NCBI RefSeq assembly: GCF_004359215.1
Contig: NC_090611.1
Location: 3,860,267 to 3,924,266 of the forward strand
Direction of reading: 5' to 3'
Length of the DNA stretch: 64,000 nt
From: Bremia lactucae
Lineage: Eukaryota > Oomycota > Peronosporomycetes > Peronosporales > Peronosporaceae
Part shown: positions 21,085 through 32,471 of the stretch, in pieces
Layout: every line of letters begins with the position of its first letter
Numbering within the stretch: position 1 is the first letter of the stretch
The notes under the pieces: model-generated
Databases searched by the model: none
Seen by the model: only the letters and a program-made list of their open reading frames with translations
What the model was told of the DNA's origin: nothing
Program-made: the position numbers and the translations under genes

Positions 21085-22101
21085 ATGGCCCGACCTCAAT
21101 TAATGCTCGTACTAGTCTTTTTACTACTACAACAACCTTTTCGTCTTTCGACCGCAATTGCTGCAACCTCAACCTCGGAATGTTGCAGCACGTGTATTGG
21201 GAAGACCTCAGACGCCGCGTATACATACGACTCGGTGATTTTCGAGCAATGCTCGAAAGTCACCGGGGGGGTGTGCTGCTTTGATTGCGGTACAATGGGC
21301 GACCCCGTGTACGGAGACACGGTCTCCTACGCGTCGGACGGCGTCACGGCTGTGGTCAAAGCAGGCACGTACATTGCATTCACGTGGGGTGACGCTGTGA
21401 ACGTCACGTATATTTCGCTTAAAACGGGACAAAAGAAGACAGTGACTCCGACCGTCACGGATTCCGCCGCAACGAAAAAGGCACAGACGTTTTTAATTTG
21501 TGCGAAAAGTGCGGGACTGATTACGTTTCGTGGATGGGGGAGCGACACGTGTCGGGAGGCGTCGCCCGAACATTCCGTGACTGTCGAAGCCAGTGACTCG
21601 AGCTCGACTACATGTGGCGATTCGGACGTGAGTGTCAGTACGGAAGACGCAGAAGAGTCTGCGTCCAAGGCCCAGAGATCGAGCGCGGTTGGAGTCCCCG
21701 CGGACGACACGGTGGCTACTTGCAACGCTCAACGGGCTAGTGTACAAGTGATTGACGGAACGCAAACGTGTGTATGTGTGTCCGATTGGACAAATCCCCC
21801 CGTGTGCGATCAATGGCCCGTTTGGAAATGGATCGTCACGGTCGGAGGAGGTGTCGCGGCCTTGTTTTCAATTATTATTTCCGTACGAGCGCTTCTCGCA
21901 GGTCTTGAAAAGAAAAAGCACGACGAAGAGGCACGAATCAATATGATTCGTATTACGCCAAAGAGCGACGTTGCGACTTTAGAAGGCAATAGTAGCGTGT
22001 ACCATGGCCATTCAATGATGGTGCCAATTGCATACGATCCGCAGAACGACCGTACATCTGGGATTCCGAGAAAACCTGTTGACAATGAATTTACGCTTTA
22101 A
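21085..22101 (+). CDS. Secreted single-pass membrane protein, tandem paralogue 2
   Basis: 338 residues; the ATG is directly followed by a signal peptide (ARPQLMLVLVFLLLQQ, cleavage near TAIA). The ectodomain repeats the pattern of paralogue 1: ECCSTCIGKTS, GGVCCFDCG, NVTYISLKTGQKK and TFLICAKSAG--TFRGWG, then an acidic, Ser-rich linker that differs most among the three. The EGF-like TCVCVSDWTNPPVC and the helix WIVTVGGGVAALFSIIISV are nearly identical to paralogue 1. The tail ends NEFTL. It lies about 640 bp after paralogue 1 in the same orientation. A TCATTCATTG stretch about 90 bp upstream is vaguely like an oomycete initiator, but I would not rely on it. Confidence 0.88.
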   Translation: MARPQLMLVLVFLLLQQPFRLSTAIAATSTSECCSTCIGKTSDAAYTYDSVIFEQCSKVTGGVCCFDCGTMGDPVYGDTVSYASDGVTAVVKAGTYIAFTWGDAVNVTYISLKTGQKKTVTPTVTDSAATKKAQTFLICAKSAGLITFRGWGSDTCREASPEHSVTVEASDSSSTTCGDSDVSVSTEDAEESASKAQRSSAVGVPADDTVATCNAQRASVQVIDGTQTCVCVSDWTNPPVCDQWPVWKWIVTVGGGVAALFSIIISVRALLAGLEKKKHDEEARINMIRITPKSDVATLEGNSSVYHGHSMMVPIAYDPQNDRTSGIPRKPVDNEFTL

Positions 22102-22658
22102 ATGCCCTTGAATTCCAGGAATTTGGTAGATCGAGTGGACAAGAAAGGAGTTTAGACGGTATTTTGATAGCGTGATGTCGTAGTTCTAAATTATATAAAA
22201 CTTCGAGAATCGTGTAATTGCATTAATAATTTTTCCATTTTTGTGTTAATGCGAGGTAAGATTTAAAATGTGCGCTCCTGATTTGGTATCGACAGATCGT
22301 CGAGGTGATTTGAATACTAAACCCCACTTCCTACACAAAAAACTCCGTAAAAGTCTTTGGAATTTCAATGAATCTTCTAGTCATTTTAGCAAGTTTAGGC
22401 AATCGCATAAACTTGCCAAAATGGCTAAACGATTCACTTCTGGCATCATAGCTTAAAGCACATGCAATCGGTTTCGAAGGAACGACATCTGATACGACAT
22501 GTCAATAAATCAGTCGCGGCCGTTTTAAAGTTCATCGTCAATACGAAAGACCTCTTCGCCTCTTTTTAACCTCGCGATAAGGACTATTGCAAGAAAGACC
22601 TCGTCGATCCTTCCTTGTGCGGGAATCATTTTGTTACTCGCGACCGAGACCCCGAAAA
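22102..22658. other. Spacer between paralogues 2 and 3 with an imperfect hairpin
   Basis: No gene is supported; a 62-codon frame at 22268 has no features. At about 22382-22424 a 14-bp inverted repeat with one mismatch (ATTTTAGCAAGTTT against AAACTTGCCAAAAT) could fold in RNA or serve as a terminator of paralogue 2 or a leader structure of paralogue 3. Confidence 0.35.
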
Positions 22659-23702
22659 ATGAAAACTCTCGTGTCTGTCGTGCTAAGTCTTGTTCTTCTT
22701 CTCCTTGACGCGATTCAAGGTGCTTTTGAGGCTTCTTCCGCTACCTCGTCGTCCGAATGTTGCAACACGTGCATTGGCAAAACTTCATCCGTCCCGTATA
22801 CTTACGACCCCGTCGTTTTTGCGGATTGCACCAAAGCAACAGGAGGAGTCTGTTGCTTTGACTGTGGCACGCTCGGAGAAGTCCATTACGGCGACAGTGT
22901 CTCGTGTAAAGACGACGGTGTGACAGCAATTGTCAAAGCGGGATCGTACCTGTCGTTCACGTGGAGTAACGTCGAGAACGTTACGTACGTGATGCTTAAG
23001 ACTGGACAAAAGAAGACAGTGACACCGACAAGTACCGATACAATGGCAAACAAGAAAGCCAACACGTTTGTAATTTGTGTTCCATCGGCTGGAAGTCTTT
23101 ATTTTCGAGGATGGGGCAAAGACGCCTGTCGCGCAGCGTCTCCGGAACACGCAGTGATTATAGAAGCGAACGACGCTGGCAACAGTCAAACGTGCGATGC
23201 GAACGACATGGAGGAATTTATTGTACCATCAAGTGGCGTGAAAACCAAGGAAATTGATTCAAACTCGCTCGAGGCTGATAAAACCGTGGATCAATGCAGT
23301 CACGAGCGAGGGAGTGTGAAAGTTGTGGACAATGTGCGCACGTGTGTGTGTGTATCCGACTGGACACACCCTCCAGAATGCAACCAATGGCCCTTGTGGA
23401 AGTGGCTCGTGACAATTGCCGGTGGCCTTGCGACCCTTTTTTCAATTGCCCTTTCGATTCGAGCATTTCTTCAAAATCGACATAAAAACAAACAAATAGA
23501 CGATAATTACCATCTGCCTCCGAAGAAGCAAGAAGTGGGGTACCGAGAGAATTTGGCCCCAATGGGAACGAAAAGTGACGCTGAAGTATTGGATTTATCA
23601 AGTGCTAGCGGCTATCATGGTGCCCCAATGTCGTTGTCCAAGGACGAACAGCGGACACCTGGTGGCACCCGAAAACCGGTTGAGCGCTTATTTTCGCTTT
23701 AA
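22659..23702 (+). CDS. Secreted single-pass membrane protein, tandem paralogue 3
   Basis: Predicted 347 residues from the ATG at 22659. An upstream in-frame ATG at 22587 would add a basic stretch of 24 residues ahead of the hydrophobic core and is less likely. The signal peptide is KTLVSVVLSLVLLLLDAIQG. The ectodomain has ECCNTCIGKTS, GGVCCFDCG, NVTYVMLKTGQKK and YFRGWGKDACR, the EGF-like TCVCVSDWTHPPEC, then the helix WLVTIAGGLATLFSIALSI. It is the most diverged of the three; its cytosolic tail has an insertion (NRHKNKQIDDNYHLPPKKQE) and ends LFSL instead of EFTL. All three lack introns. Confidence 0.85.
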   Translation: MKTLVSVVLSLVLLLLDAIQGAFEASSATSSSECCNTCIGKTSSVPYTYDPVVFADCTKATGGVCCFDCGTLGEVHYGDSVSCKDDGVTAIVKAGSYLSFTWSNVENVTYVMLKTGQKKTVTPTSTDTMANKKANTFVICVPSAGSLYFRGWGKDACRAASPEHAVIIEANDAGNSQTCDANDMEEFIVPSSGVKTKEIDSNSLEADKTVDQCSHERGSVKVVDNVRTCVCVSDWTHPPECNQWPLWKWLVTIAGGLATLFSIALSIRAFLQNRHKNKQIDDNYHLPPKKQEVGYRENLAPMGTKSDAEVLDLSSASGYHGAPMSLSKDEQRTPGGTRKPVERLFSL

Positions 23703-24014
23703 ATACGGGATATTAGAAAATGGATTGTAAATTACGGAAATCTTGTAGTGCTTGGATGAAATGATTTTTTTCAATCGAGTTTTGAAAGTGAATTATTCCT
23801 CATCGAAATCAAATTATCGCTTATTGTATGTCGTTTCATGATATCTCATTACCGCCGATAGATGCAGATGCAAGCCTCCGATGTTTAGTAGCAGAATTTG
23901 TACAGCTGTTTACCTTTAATTTTCCACGGTTGTTTGACTTCACACAACAAAAATAGTCAAGACGATGATTTGATGTCCTTGTAAAGGAATGTATATAAAG
24001 TTATAGAGGTAGAA
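23703..24014. other. Short 3' flank of the cluster
   Basis: AT-rich, no gene seen; it ends at the target duplication of the solo LTR. Confidence 0.4.
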
Positions 24015-24443
24015 GGTAACGGGGTGCGTCGTTGAAGAAATTAACACTTACAGGTTGTTAATTGATTTATTATCTAAAAGGTAGAGAATATTTGGAGAAT
24101 ATTACTTTTAGTAATATTCGAAAAGCTTATCCAATAGTAGATATAGGCCATTATACCTACTTGCTCCGCGGTCCAGTCCGCACTGGACGCACGCAAAGAG
24201 AGAGACAGAAAGGACCTTATTGCATGATTTGAATTAATTTTTAATTAAGTTAGTATTGAATAGATAAAAGCAGAAAAACTTAACCATATTAAATACAGTT
24301 CACTTTTAACCCTCTTTACAAGCAAGTGTTTTAAAGAGAGTCTTTCTCTGCACGTGCTTTTGTACGTGAAGTGATGTGAAGGCACCACTCGCACTGACGC
24401 GGACATGAACTGAAGCAGTACAAGTAGGCAGTGTCCCGTTACA
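24015..24443 (+). repeat. Solo LTR of the A family with 5-bp target duplication
   Basis: It starts GGTAACGGGG and ends CCCGTTACA. It is flanked on both sides by TAGAA (24010-24014 and 24444-24448), a perfect 5-bp duplication typical of Ty3/gypsy integration. It matches the reverse complement of the element A LTR (1390-1837). With no internal sequence, it is the product of LTR-LTR recombination. Confidence 0.85.
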
Positions 24444-25917
24444 TAGAAACAATGTATTCTTTGTACTCTCTAGGACAAATTCCTAAGTTGAAAAGGTGTG
24501 TATATTAATGTTATAGTGATGGACTAATCAATTACCTGGCTAAAATCTGATGTTGTGCGATACTATTCTAGTGTGTATTGTTCTTTAGAAAGGAGAGATC
24601 ACAAACGGATGTGGTATGGCAAAGCACGCCTACTCCTGGGACTCGCACGCTTCTCCGTCGTGATAATGGTGCATCGGCGACTCCAAGTTCTTCTTTCGAT
24701 GAGTTTTGGGGACAAAGGTTGTGCTGTCACTCTCCGCGTCTGTCCGAGGCGTGGCATTTTCCATAAATCAGAAATTTTCAGTTATATATTTGCCATAGCC
24801 ATTGTGACTGGGTTATTGCAGCCCAAAACAACCCGAGCCAGTAAAAAAAGCCCTGGTAACGGACCAGCCTGGTAACGGCTCTTCTCAATCCGGACTTCTA
24901 CGATTAACGAAAGCGCCAAAATAGTGGTGGCTGTAGGTCCCGAGGCTGGGAAGAGATGCGCCGTTGGTTGAATAGCAGACACAGTATTGCAAACTGGCTT
25001 AAGAGAGAGTGGTTTAACTTCGAAGAGCCGAGGCCGAAGCGCAGACGATTACGTCAGAGCTTAAAGTCTTGGGCGATATAGAGGAGGAGGAGGAGAATGA
25101 TCAAGCCGAGCTTTCTGAAGCCCGGGTGATGGGATTCGTGGGAGCGGCACCGCACGGGTGTACTTGGTCCAATCGGAGGACCGGTCGGCGGAGATGAATA
25201 CCGTCGAAGAGCTGAAGAACTGTGCGAATTTGGTAAAGACTTGCGACCGATACCTCGTATCGTACCGGGATCGCACAAACCGTTATGCCGAATTGATCGC
25301 CACGGGCCTGCCAAGCATTAAGCTGATGGTTGACAGCCCAAGAACAATTCCATTTTCACTCTGACAGGTCACACAGCAAATCACAGAGGAAGTTCTTAAC
25401 TGATTAATATTGAAATCTTTTAGCATTCTAAATACAGTAAGAAATCAGGCCACTAAATGCTACTAATTTAGTTCTGCTGAATATAACTACTGCGTACTTG
25501 AGGTGCCGACACGTGTCATTCGTACCTAGCTGAGCCTAAACGGAAGCCCATCTACATTCTTAAATGTGCTCTAACTCACTGACAATATGTTAGTTTTCAC
25601 GCCTTGCAGATGGCCTTTGAGCTGATGAGAGGCTTGGATGAGACGGCTGCGGCATTAGAGCAGCTAGCGCAAGAGTAAATAAGGTGGATGCGATTTAGCG
25701 ACAGCAGGTAGTTCGGGGAGGGGTGAATTTCGGACAGCTAGCTCAGTTTTTCCGGAATGATGTTTTCCGCACAGGGGTGGGCCGTGGATACAGAACGGAA
25801 CGTTCATGCAAAACCGAAATAGGGACGTATGTTTCGAACCCCTGCGCATAGCGCAGATGGTTTTGCAGAAGGAAGAGTCGCTTAAAGATGGTGCATGCGA
25901 CAGATACCTTGTAAGAA
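24444..25917 (+). other. Unassigned coding-like fragments
   Basis: Several plus-strand stretches look protein-coding but do not join in one frame: VVWQSTPTPGTRTLLRRDNG (about 24617), RRWLNSRHSIANWLKREWFN (about 24959), an acidic EEEEENDQAELSEARVMG (about 25082), VQSEDRSAEMNTVEELKNCA with LVKTCDRYLVSYRDRTNRYA (25170-25290), and MAFELMRGLDETAAALEQLA (25610-25676) behind a TTGCAG acceptor-like site. This could be a decayed host gene or an unusual spliced gene. I recognise no family. Confidence 0.3.
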
Positions 25918-26162
25918 TGTTCTGTTCTAACAGGTGACGAAAGGTCAAGAGCGCCCGCACTTGATTGGCAAGTCATAGCGACAAGAAAAGATAGCAATTC
26001 GAGGAAGAGCGGTAAAATAAGCAGGAAAAAACGCGACAAGAGCAGGAAGTGCCCTCTAACGCATGCATGTTAGTTCGTCTTGGCCGGTTTTAGCTAAGTA
26101 TGAATAAATTTCACTTTTACTCCTACCTGCTTCTGCGGAAGTGCATTGCTTACCTTCTAACA
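25918..26162 (+). repeat. Copia LTR 1
   Basis: It begins TGTTCTGTTCTAACAGG and ends CCTTCTAACA, so it has TG...CA ends. The copy at 30039-30234 is a shortened match in the same orientation. Confidence 0.6.
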
Positions 26163-26816
26163 ATTTATGAGCCCAAAAAATTATGACAGTGGTGCAACTA
26201 AGTCGGCTTCGCCTGCTGAGGTGGGCGGTGGTCATTAAGGGACGTGAATATTATGTTAAAGGAAAGTCGGAGGTGCCGTGGGCAGCACTGGATAATTTGA
26301 TGACTATTCTCGGACACTTGTCTGAGTGAATGGGGAGGATGAAATCCTCTCTATCCGGACAAGTGGGACGGCCTCTGAAATAAAACTTACGGACTCAAAG
26401 CGAGAAATCGTTTTAGCCTGCGCTACGGGAAAACAAAAAATAATGTGCAATCACACCGGGAAATTCGTTAATTGATGTCATTGGTGGAGTAATTTTTTCC
26501 GACCTCAAATGTCCAATAATCCCTCGCTATCATCGCATTAGTCATTGTTTGATGACTTCGACCACAAATCCAACTATGGCCGTGTTTTTCTGAGGACATT
26601 GCTGTCCTGAAATTTAGGCATTCCTTGGCTGCTTCGAGTGACAATTTAATTTTCAAATTCACGTTTCACGATTGATGGAGGTGGGGAATACAAAGCTCTG
26701 GAGGCTTTCGTGTAAGACAGCTGGTATTTTGCGTCAGATGAGCGAGGCAATTAACCAGGCGAGCAACGAAAAAGGCTAAGCGGATGCACCGCACTATCAT
26801 GAACATGGTGTGACGC

Positions 26817-27872
26817 ATGGTTGGAAAAATAAAATGTAGCATAAAATCGGATGACCAATGAAATATTCGCGGTCGACAGATCACGACCAATGAGACAGCC
26901 GTTGACAATAATCAATCGTCGCGTACGAGCCAAGACGAAGTATCACAATATATTTCCAGTCCAAGACAACATGCGAACGCATAGCGAGGACGGACAGGAG
27001 TCAGCGGGCGTGCGTATGGCGAATAATTCGAAGTCGTACACGTCGGTGGTATGGCCGCCTTCAGTAGACGTCACACCGATGGATGCGTTAAGGCTTCCCT
27101 TTCCAGAGGGAATACGGGCAGGCTTTAAATGCGCACTCCTGCATCATGTGGCGCTGGGAAATATATTGTCTGCGATCCATAAGAGAAGAAAAAAATGGGC
27201 TGCAAAAATTGGCGGGATGGAGCCACGCTCCGTGTTCATAAAATGGGTCATAAGGGGAAAGACCGGATTGGCCTGCGGTGGAAATCTCGGAAGTGAGCCA
27301 CATGAAGGTGGTGAAGCGAAATGAATATTATTCCTGGGACGAGGAAATGGCTGATCCAGAACGTTGCGGTGGGTCAGCAGGTCGTGACCTAACGACGTCG
27401 AGAATTAAAAAAATGAAGAACCCCTTGAAGATAGAGGTTGATATCAAGGGAACGCGAGACGACAATTGCGGCTGTGATGGTCGTGGCGTGATCAACGATT
27501 GCCTGAATGCCGTCGAAACCAGGTATGTGAAGGAACAACCTGTTCAGTGGGAGCGAAGGGGCGTCAAAAGAGGTTCCGTTCCTGTCATCTGCAGCTGCCC
27601 GTGACAAGCCGGGGGATAGGCGTAGTTGCTGCCCGACCAATTACGCAAGGAACGGTGGAGCGCCAAAACTGGGGAAAGTTTGCGCATACGATACTCCCAC
27701 CAGCGTCGCACACGATCCGACTGCGCGAGAAGGATACCGGTGGGCACCCTTCGTTCGTGAGCGCGGAGGAAGAAAAAAAATCTCGATTTATTTTACACTC
27801 CTGCACTCCCAACACGGAATATGTTTAAGTGCGTGGACTGTGTAGAGTCAAGGTATCCACGATCGCTTAGAT
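26817..27872 (+). pseudogene. AWS-SET methyltransferase-like insert in copia integrase, unit 1
   Basis: This stretch splits the integrase motif after the position of codons for NMVRSM. It holds a 157-residue frame (26851-27324; no known family) and then shifted frames resembling an AWS-SET lysine methyltransferase: CGCDGRG...DCLNA (about 27469-27518), CSVGAKGRQKRFRS (about 27546), SRGIGVVAARPITQGTVERQ (about 27604-27663, compare the SET start RG-G--A---I--G), and KSRFILHSCTPNTEYV (27780-27826, compare RFINHSC-PN). The order fits AWS then SET. Frameshifts and stops make it inactive. Host-gene capture is an inference; no search was run. Confidence 0.5.
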
Positions 27873-28082
27873 ATGGTGCGAAGCATGGTGTTTACTAGCG
27901 ATGTACCATTAAGTTCTTGGGGAGATGCAGCCGAGTATGCTGCATACATAATCAACTGGAGTCCTACAAAGGCAAACATAGGGCATATATTCCTAATCCA
28001 AATGCTCGCGAAAAGGACACCTGTCTTAAGTGACGAAGTGGCATTTGGTACACTATGTACAGTATACAAGGAAGCTAAATAA
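27873..28082 (+). pseudogene. Copia integrase C-terminal part, unit 1
   Basis: An open frame reads MVRSMVFTSDVPLSSWGDAA, then EYAAYIINWSPTKANIG, the standard copia integrase segment after the catalytic Glu (R-M-x-x-P-x-x-x-W-x-x-A). The preceding NEK-E-MHR-type part lies 1.05 kb upstream, on the other side of the SET-like insert. Confidence 0.7.
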
Positions 28083-28474
28083 AAGGCGCTGGGCGAACGT
28101 CGAACGGCGGCTTTCGTCGTCGGAAATGTGACGAGCCGATGAAGGTACAAGGTTTATATCCAAACGTCGAATCGTGGTGATCACCCAGCTTGTCCAGAAT
28201 GTTAAACGTTTGACGAGAAGCCAAAAGTGAACTTACAAGGACCTTAAAGTATGCTGTTGAACGGGGGAGTATAGCGATGCGCCGCCCAACAGAAATAGAG
28301 AACGGTTGTCTGGATGGACATGTGATAGACATTTGACCCGGTCGATGTGCAAAAATTAGACTAAGGTTGTACCATCTGAAGAACTTCATGGAGTCGTCAA
28401 TATGGCATGTGAAGCCGATCCAAGAATTTTGGTGAGGTGATGAAAAGTAAAAAAAGACTGTACGGGTTACAGCA

Positions 28475-29881
28475 ATGTCTGAAAAGTTAAATTTTTTGAA
28501 AGCGAACGGTGTGTGGGAGGTGGTGATACCACCTAATTCATCGCATGTTTTGCACAACAAGAGGGTGTTAAAGACAAAGACAGACGTAAATGATAAGTCG
28601 GAAGATTCAAAACTCTACTCGTTGCATGTGGAAATGATAAATCATTCGGCATCGACTACACTTTGACATTTGCTGCAGTCATGAAAAAAAGTACATCCAA
28701 AGTGGTACTGGTTTTTTCACGTCGATTGAACGTGCCGGGTCGCCATGGAGATGTACCAAACTAAATGCATACGTAAAGGCGGCCAAAGAAACACATCTGG
28801 ACATTTTCATGAAGATTTTAAATGGAATAAATTTTGACAAGACAAGTTAGAAGAACACGGTGTCAAAAGTTCAACTCACCTAGCATTTCTAGTGAAGAAA
28901 TTATTGTGTGGTTTTAAGCAAGCTGGCAGACTTTCGAGCAAGTTACTGTAGTCGAAAATGTGCGATGCTAGATTTGTGCAGTGCACGACAGACATGTGCC
29001 TGTATTTCAAGATAGGCAAGGACGAGCTCACAGTAGTCGGGAGTTTACATGGATGCTACGCTGGTTACAGGTACATCAAAGATTGCAATGGACAATTTTT
29101 TTGAAAAGATGAAATGATTGAAGATAAAAGGTTTGAAAATTGCAGATAATTTTTGGGTCTTCATATTTCGCTGGATAAGAATTTGAGCTATGTGTTAGAC
29201 CAAGAAGTATATATTGAGTTACTGCTAAAAGAACACGAATTAAAGATAGTGAACGGAGCGCGAGCTTGAATTGTTGAAGACACTAAAAAATCACTAATTA
29301 AGAGCCAGATTACCTCCCTGTAACGGAAGCAAATGGATATGCGAGCGAGAGGATATATTATTCTCTGGTAGTTTTTCTTATTTGCGCGTTGTACAAGACC
29401 GGACATGTGCTTTGCGGTGCATCGAGCAAATCAGCAAACTCACAAGCCGACTATGAACGATTGGAAAAAGGCCAAATGAATTTCGAGATTTTTGAAAGAT
29501 ACTTAAGTTGAAGTTCCAGATAGGCGGTACCGGCAAATCATCAGATGATATCAAGATCGAGACCTGGAGCGATGCCAATTTGCAGCTGACGAACCGGATC
29601 GCAATTATGTGTCGGGTTATGGTGTGAAGATGGCCACGGTGTTGTACTATTATGTCGTACGTTAGAACAGCCTGGTGATCGATGAAAGCCAAATTTATTG
29701 CGACATCGCAGGCTGGTCGTGAGTTTTTGGGATTAAAGAAACAATTCCAAGAGCTGGGCCTGTGGATTACTAAGCCTACGCAAATAAAGATGGACAACAA
29801 GCGGCAATAAAGCAATTGGAGAGCGAACAAAGCACGGCAAGTACCAAGCATGTGTATATTCGCTTCAGAATTATCTGCCAC
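28475..29881 (+). pseudogene. Copia RT and RNase H remnants, unit 1
   Basis: 28475-28666 holds LNFLKANGVWEVVIPPNSSH and VLHNKRVLKTKTD, the N-terminus of copia RT. Around 28963-29060 the frame has DARFVQCTTDMCLYFKIGKD, typical of the palm. Around 29545-29600 lies DIKIETWSDANLQL (RNase H, first Asp), and around 29690-29760 FIATSQ-AGREFLGLKKQFQ-type residues. Stops separate all of these, and the YVDD box is not recognisable. Confidence 0.6.
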
Positions 29882-30038
29882 TACGCTAGCGCCAAGATTG
29901 TAGAACTATGTTTTGTGTGTAAAGCCTGGCATGATTACAGATTTGCTACCGAAGACCCTCCCTGCGCCAAGAATTGTCGAACTGCGCGATTAGTTAAACT
30001 TGAAGGCTATAAGGTACGGGTGAGGAGGAATGCCAAAA

Positions 30039-30234
30039 TGTTCTGCTTTTAGCAGGTGAGGAAAGGCCAAGAGCGCACGCACTTGATTGGCAAGTCATAA
30101 ATGTAGCAATAAGAAAAGCTAGCAATTCAAGGAAGAGCAGTAATATGAGCAGGAAAAAGCGACAAGAACAGGAGGTGCCCTCTTACACATGCATGTGAAT
30201 ATATTTCACGTCTACTTCTACCTACCTTCTCACA
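30039..30234 (+). repeat. Copia LTR 2 (junction of the tandem units)
   Basis: It starts TGTTCTGCTTTTAGCAGG and ends CCTTCTCACA. It is about 50 bp shorter than LTR 1 through an internal deletion, and serves both as the 3' end of unit 1 and the 5' end of unit 2. Confidence 0.6.
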
Positions 30235-30279
30235 AATTGAGAGCCCAAAAAATTACGACGGTGGTGCAACTAAGTCGGT

Positions 30280-30566
30280 GGCATCTGCTGAGGTGAGCGA
30301 CGGTCGTAAAGGGACGTCGAATAACATGTTGAAGAATAGTTGAAGGTGCCGTGAACAGCACTGGATAATGTGTTGGCTATTCTCGGGGACTTGTCTGAGC
30401 GGATGGGAAGGTTGAAATCCTCTGTATCCGCACTAGTGGGACGCCATGAAACGTCTCTGCGGAGTCAAGTATTTTTTTCTCAAACGATCTTGGGAGTTGC
30501 AGCAGAAATGAACCTCCAGGCATTGGAGCGTACTATTTCTCCGAAAAGTTTGCCAAACATCTAACC
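30280..30566 (+). pseudogene. Copia gag start, unit 2
   Basis: The frame 30370-30564 (LAILGDLSERMGRLKSSVSA and following, LVGRHETSLR) also occurs, with stops, in unit 1 (LMTILGHLSE-MGRMKSSLSG). It has no zinc knuckle. The stretch 30567-31990 contains further retroelement-derived sequence in broken frames but no motif I can name. Confidence 0.4.
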
Positions 30567-32471
30567 AACTACTTAATTTAGTGCCCAGCGACCGGCTTAT
30601 GCAAAAGGTTTAGAGCTTCGTCAGAATGTCAATTGTGACATGGGACAGACACCTGGGCCGTAAATGTATGGACAGAACGTTAACGGTAACTTCTCCTCGA
30701 AAGAGTATACCACACCCTGTCATTGCGCCTCCTGGTCGTCAACTTGATGGGGTGCCGGACGAAAGAAAATGAATGTTGGCCTTGCAGCCATTTAATGGAA
30801 CATAACTATACCATGAACTTAAACGTGATTTCTAGAATGGGGCAAGAAATTCGTTCGCCAAGTGGTTTTTCTGAGCGCATGTGGTTTTGTTGGCCGAGGA
30901 TATTAAGGTTGATGTTCTTGGACAATACCTTGCGGATACGGCACAAAAAAATAAACCGTAGACAGGTCGAATCTTGGTGGTCGGTAAGTCAAAATCTGGT
31001 GTATGATTTGAAACTGTTACTTCAAACTTATTCCACCCGCTCAATGTAAGAGATTATTTGCGGCGGGTAAAGCGCCTCATCGGAGTTGGACTGGTCATTT
31101 CTTTTACTGACAGCTGTAAGTGACACTTATGGAGGTGCGCACCATTCGTTTTGAATAACGTCTTTCATTATGCGGACCCATCGATGCGTATAATAATGGA
31201 ATCCAGCCCGAATACCCATAGATAGGATTTTCTTCGTCAAGTGGAAGAATAATGCCAATTTGAACAGTCTACGAAATTGAGCCGCGCACCAAGAATTTCG
31301 GTTGCGACGTGGGAAACGTTGTCGAGTCAGCAAATAATTTAAGAACAACACTGATTAATAGGGGCTTAGAAAATGATACCGCAGTGGTCAAACGGTTCCC
31401 TCAAAGTCGCATGCTCTCGAGAAAAGCGAATGGAACAGAAAAAAAGACTCTACCTTTGCAGTCGGAGATCGCTGTGCGATCACCAAAAACCAATAATTTC
31501 TTGATAGTGGCTCAAATTACCATCTTGTGAGCGACTTAAGTTTAATGCAAGACCCCGCACCGCCGATTTCTTTGGAGATTGTCTGAAGGCGGCATCAGAT
31601 GGTGAACCATTTCGAATTACAAGGAATATGCAGCGTGGTGATAAAGGCCAAAGGTTTGGGCACAGAAAACGGTTCGACTTCTCGATGTTCAATACGCGGC
31701 AGACCTAAGTGAACATGATTTTTATGGAAAGCTTAAACACAAAAGTTGTTACTTGAATATCGCAAAGGAAGGCGTACAAGAAGAATTCCTATCATGGACG
31801 TTGATTGCGGGAATAATGCACTGTTCGTCTAGATTCACAAAGACATTTTACGCAAACCCCATCAGCTTTGATAGAATCATGACTGTCCTGACAAAAAAGG
31901 ATCATGAGATAGATTCGGATGTTCAGTGTGGCACGTAAATGAAAAAACACTATCGCCGTTATGTTGCAACCTCAATTGTCAGAATGGCCCGAAACACTGT
32001 CTCTAAAGTTAAACTTACGGACACAAAGCGAGAAAACTGTTTGGCCTGCGCTAAGGAAAACAAAAGAAATGTTTAATCAAGTAAGAACACCGGTAAAAAT
32101 TCGTTAATTGATGCCATAGGTGAAGTAATTTTTCACGACCTAAAATGTCTGATAACCCCTGGCTATCAACTTGATAGTCGTAATTTGATAACTTCGACCA
32201 CAAAATCCAACTTTTGCCGTGATTTCCTGGCAAACAACGAAGGAAATAGCTGTCCTGAAATATAAACATTTTTTTGGCTGCTTCGAGTGACACTTTAATT
32301 TTTAAATTCACGTTTTACGACTGATGCAGGTGGAGACATACAAAAATCTGGACGTTTTCTTGTGAGACAGCTGGCAGTTCGCGTCCAGTGAGCGGGGCAA
32401 TTAATAAGGCGAGCAACGAAAAGCCTGAGCGGATGCACTGCAGCATCATGAACAGGGTGCGAAGCATGGTG

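Larger units (their letters stand above)
25918..30038 (+). mobile_element. Copia element, tandem unit 1
   Basis: The 5' LTR (25918-26162) is followed by a gag start (about 26200-26390). The sequence then jumps to integrase (26390-26820), which is interrupted by a SET-like insert, resumes at 27873, and leads to RT and RNase H (28475-29881). The unit ends where the LTR of unit 2 begins. Gag-to-integrase sequence present in unit 2 (about 30570-31990) is deleted here. No long intact frame remains. Confidence 0.7.

Noticed and set aside
22268..22456. 62-codon plus-strand frame between paralogues 2 and 3
   Set aside because: No signal peptide or domain; it overlaps an imperfect hairpin and is probably non-coding.
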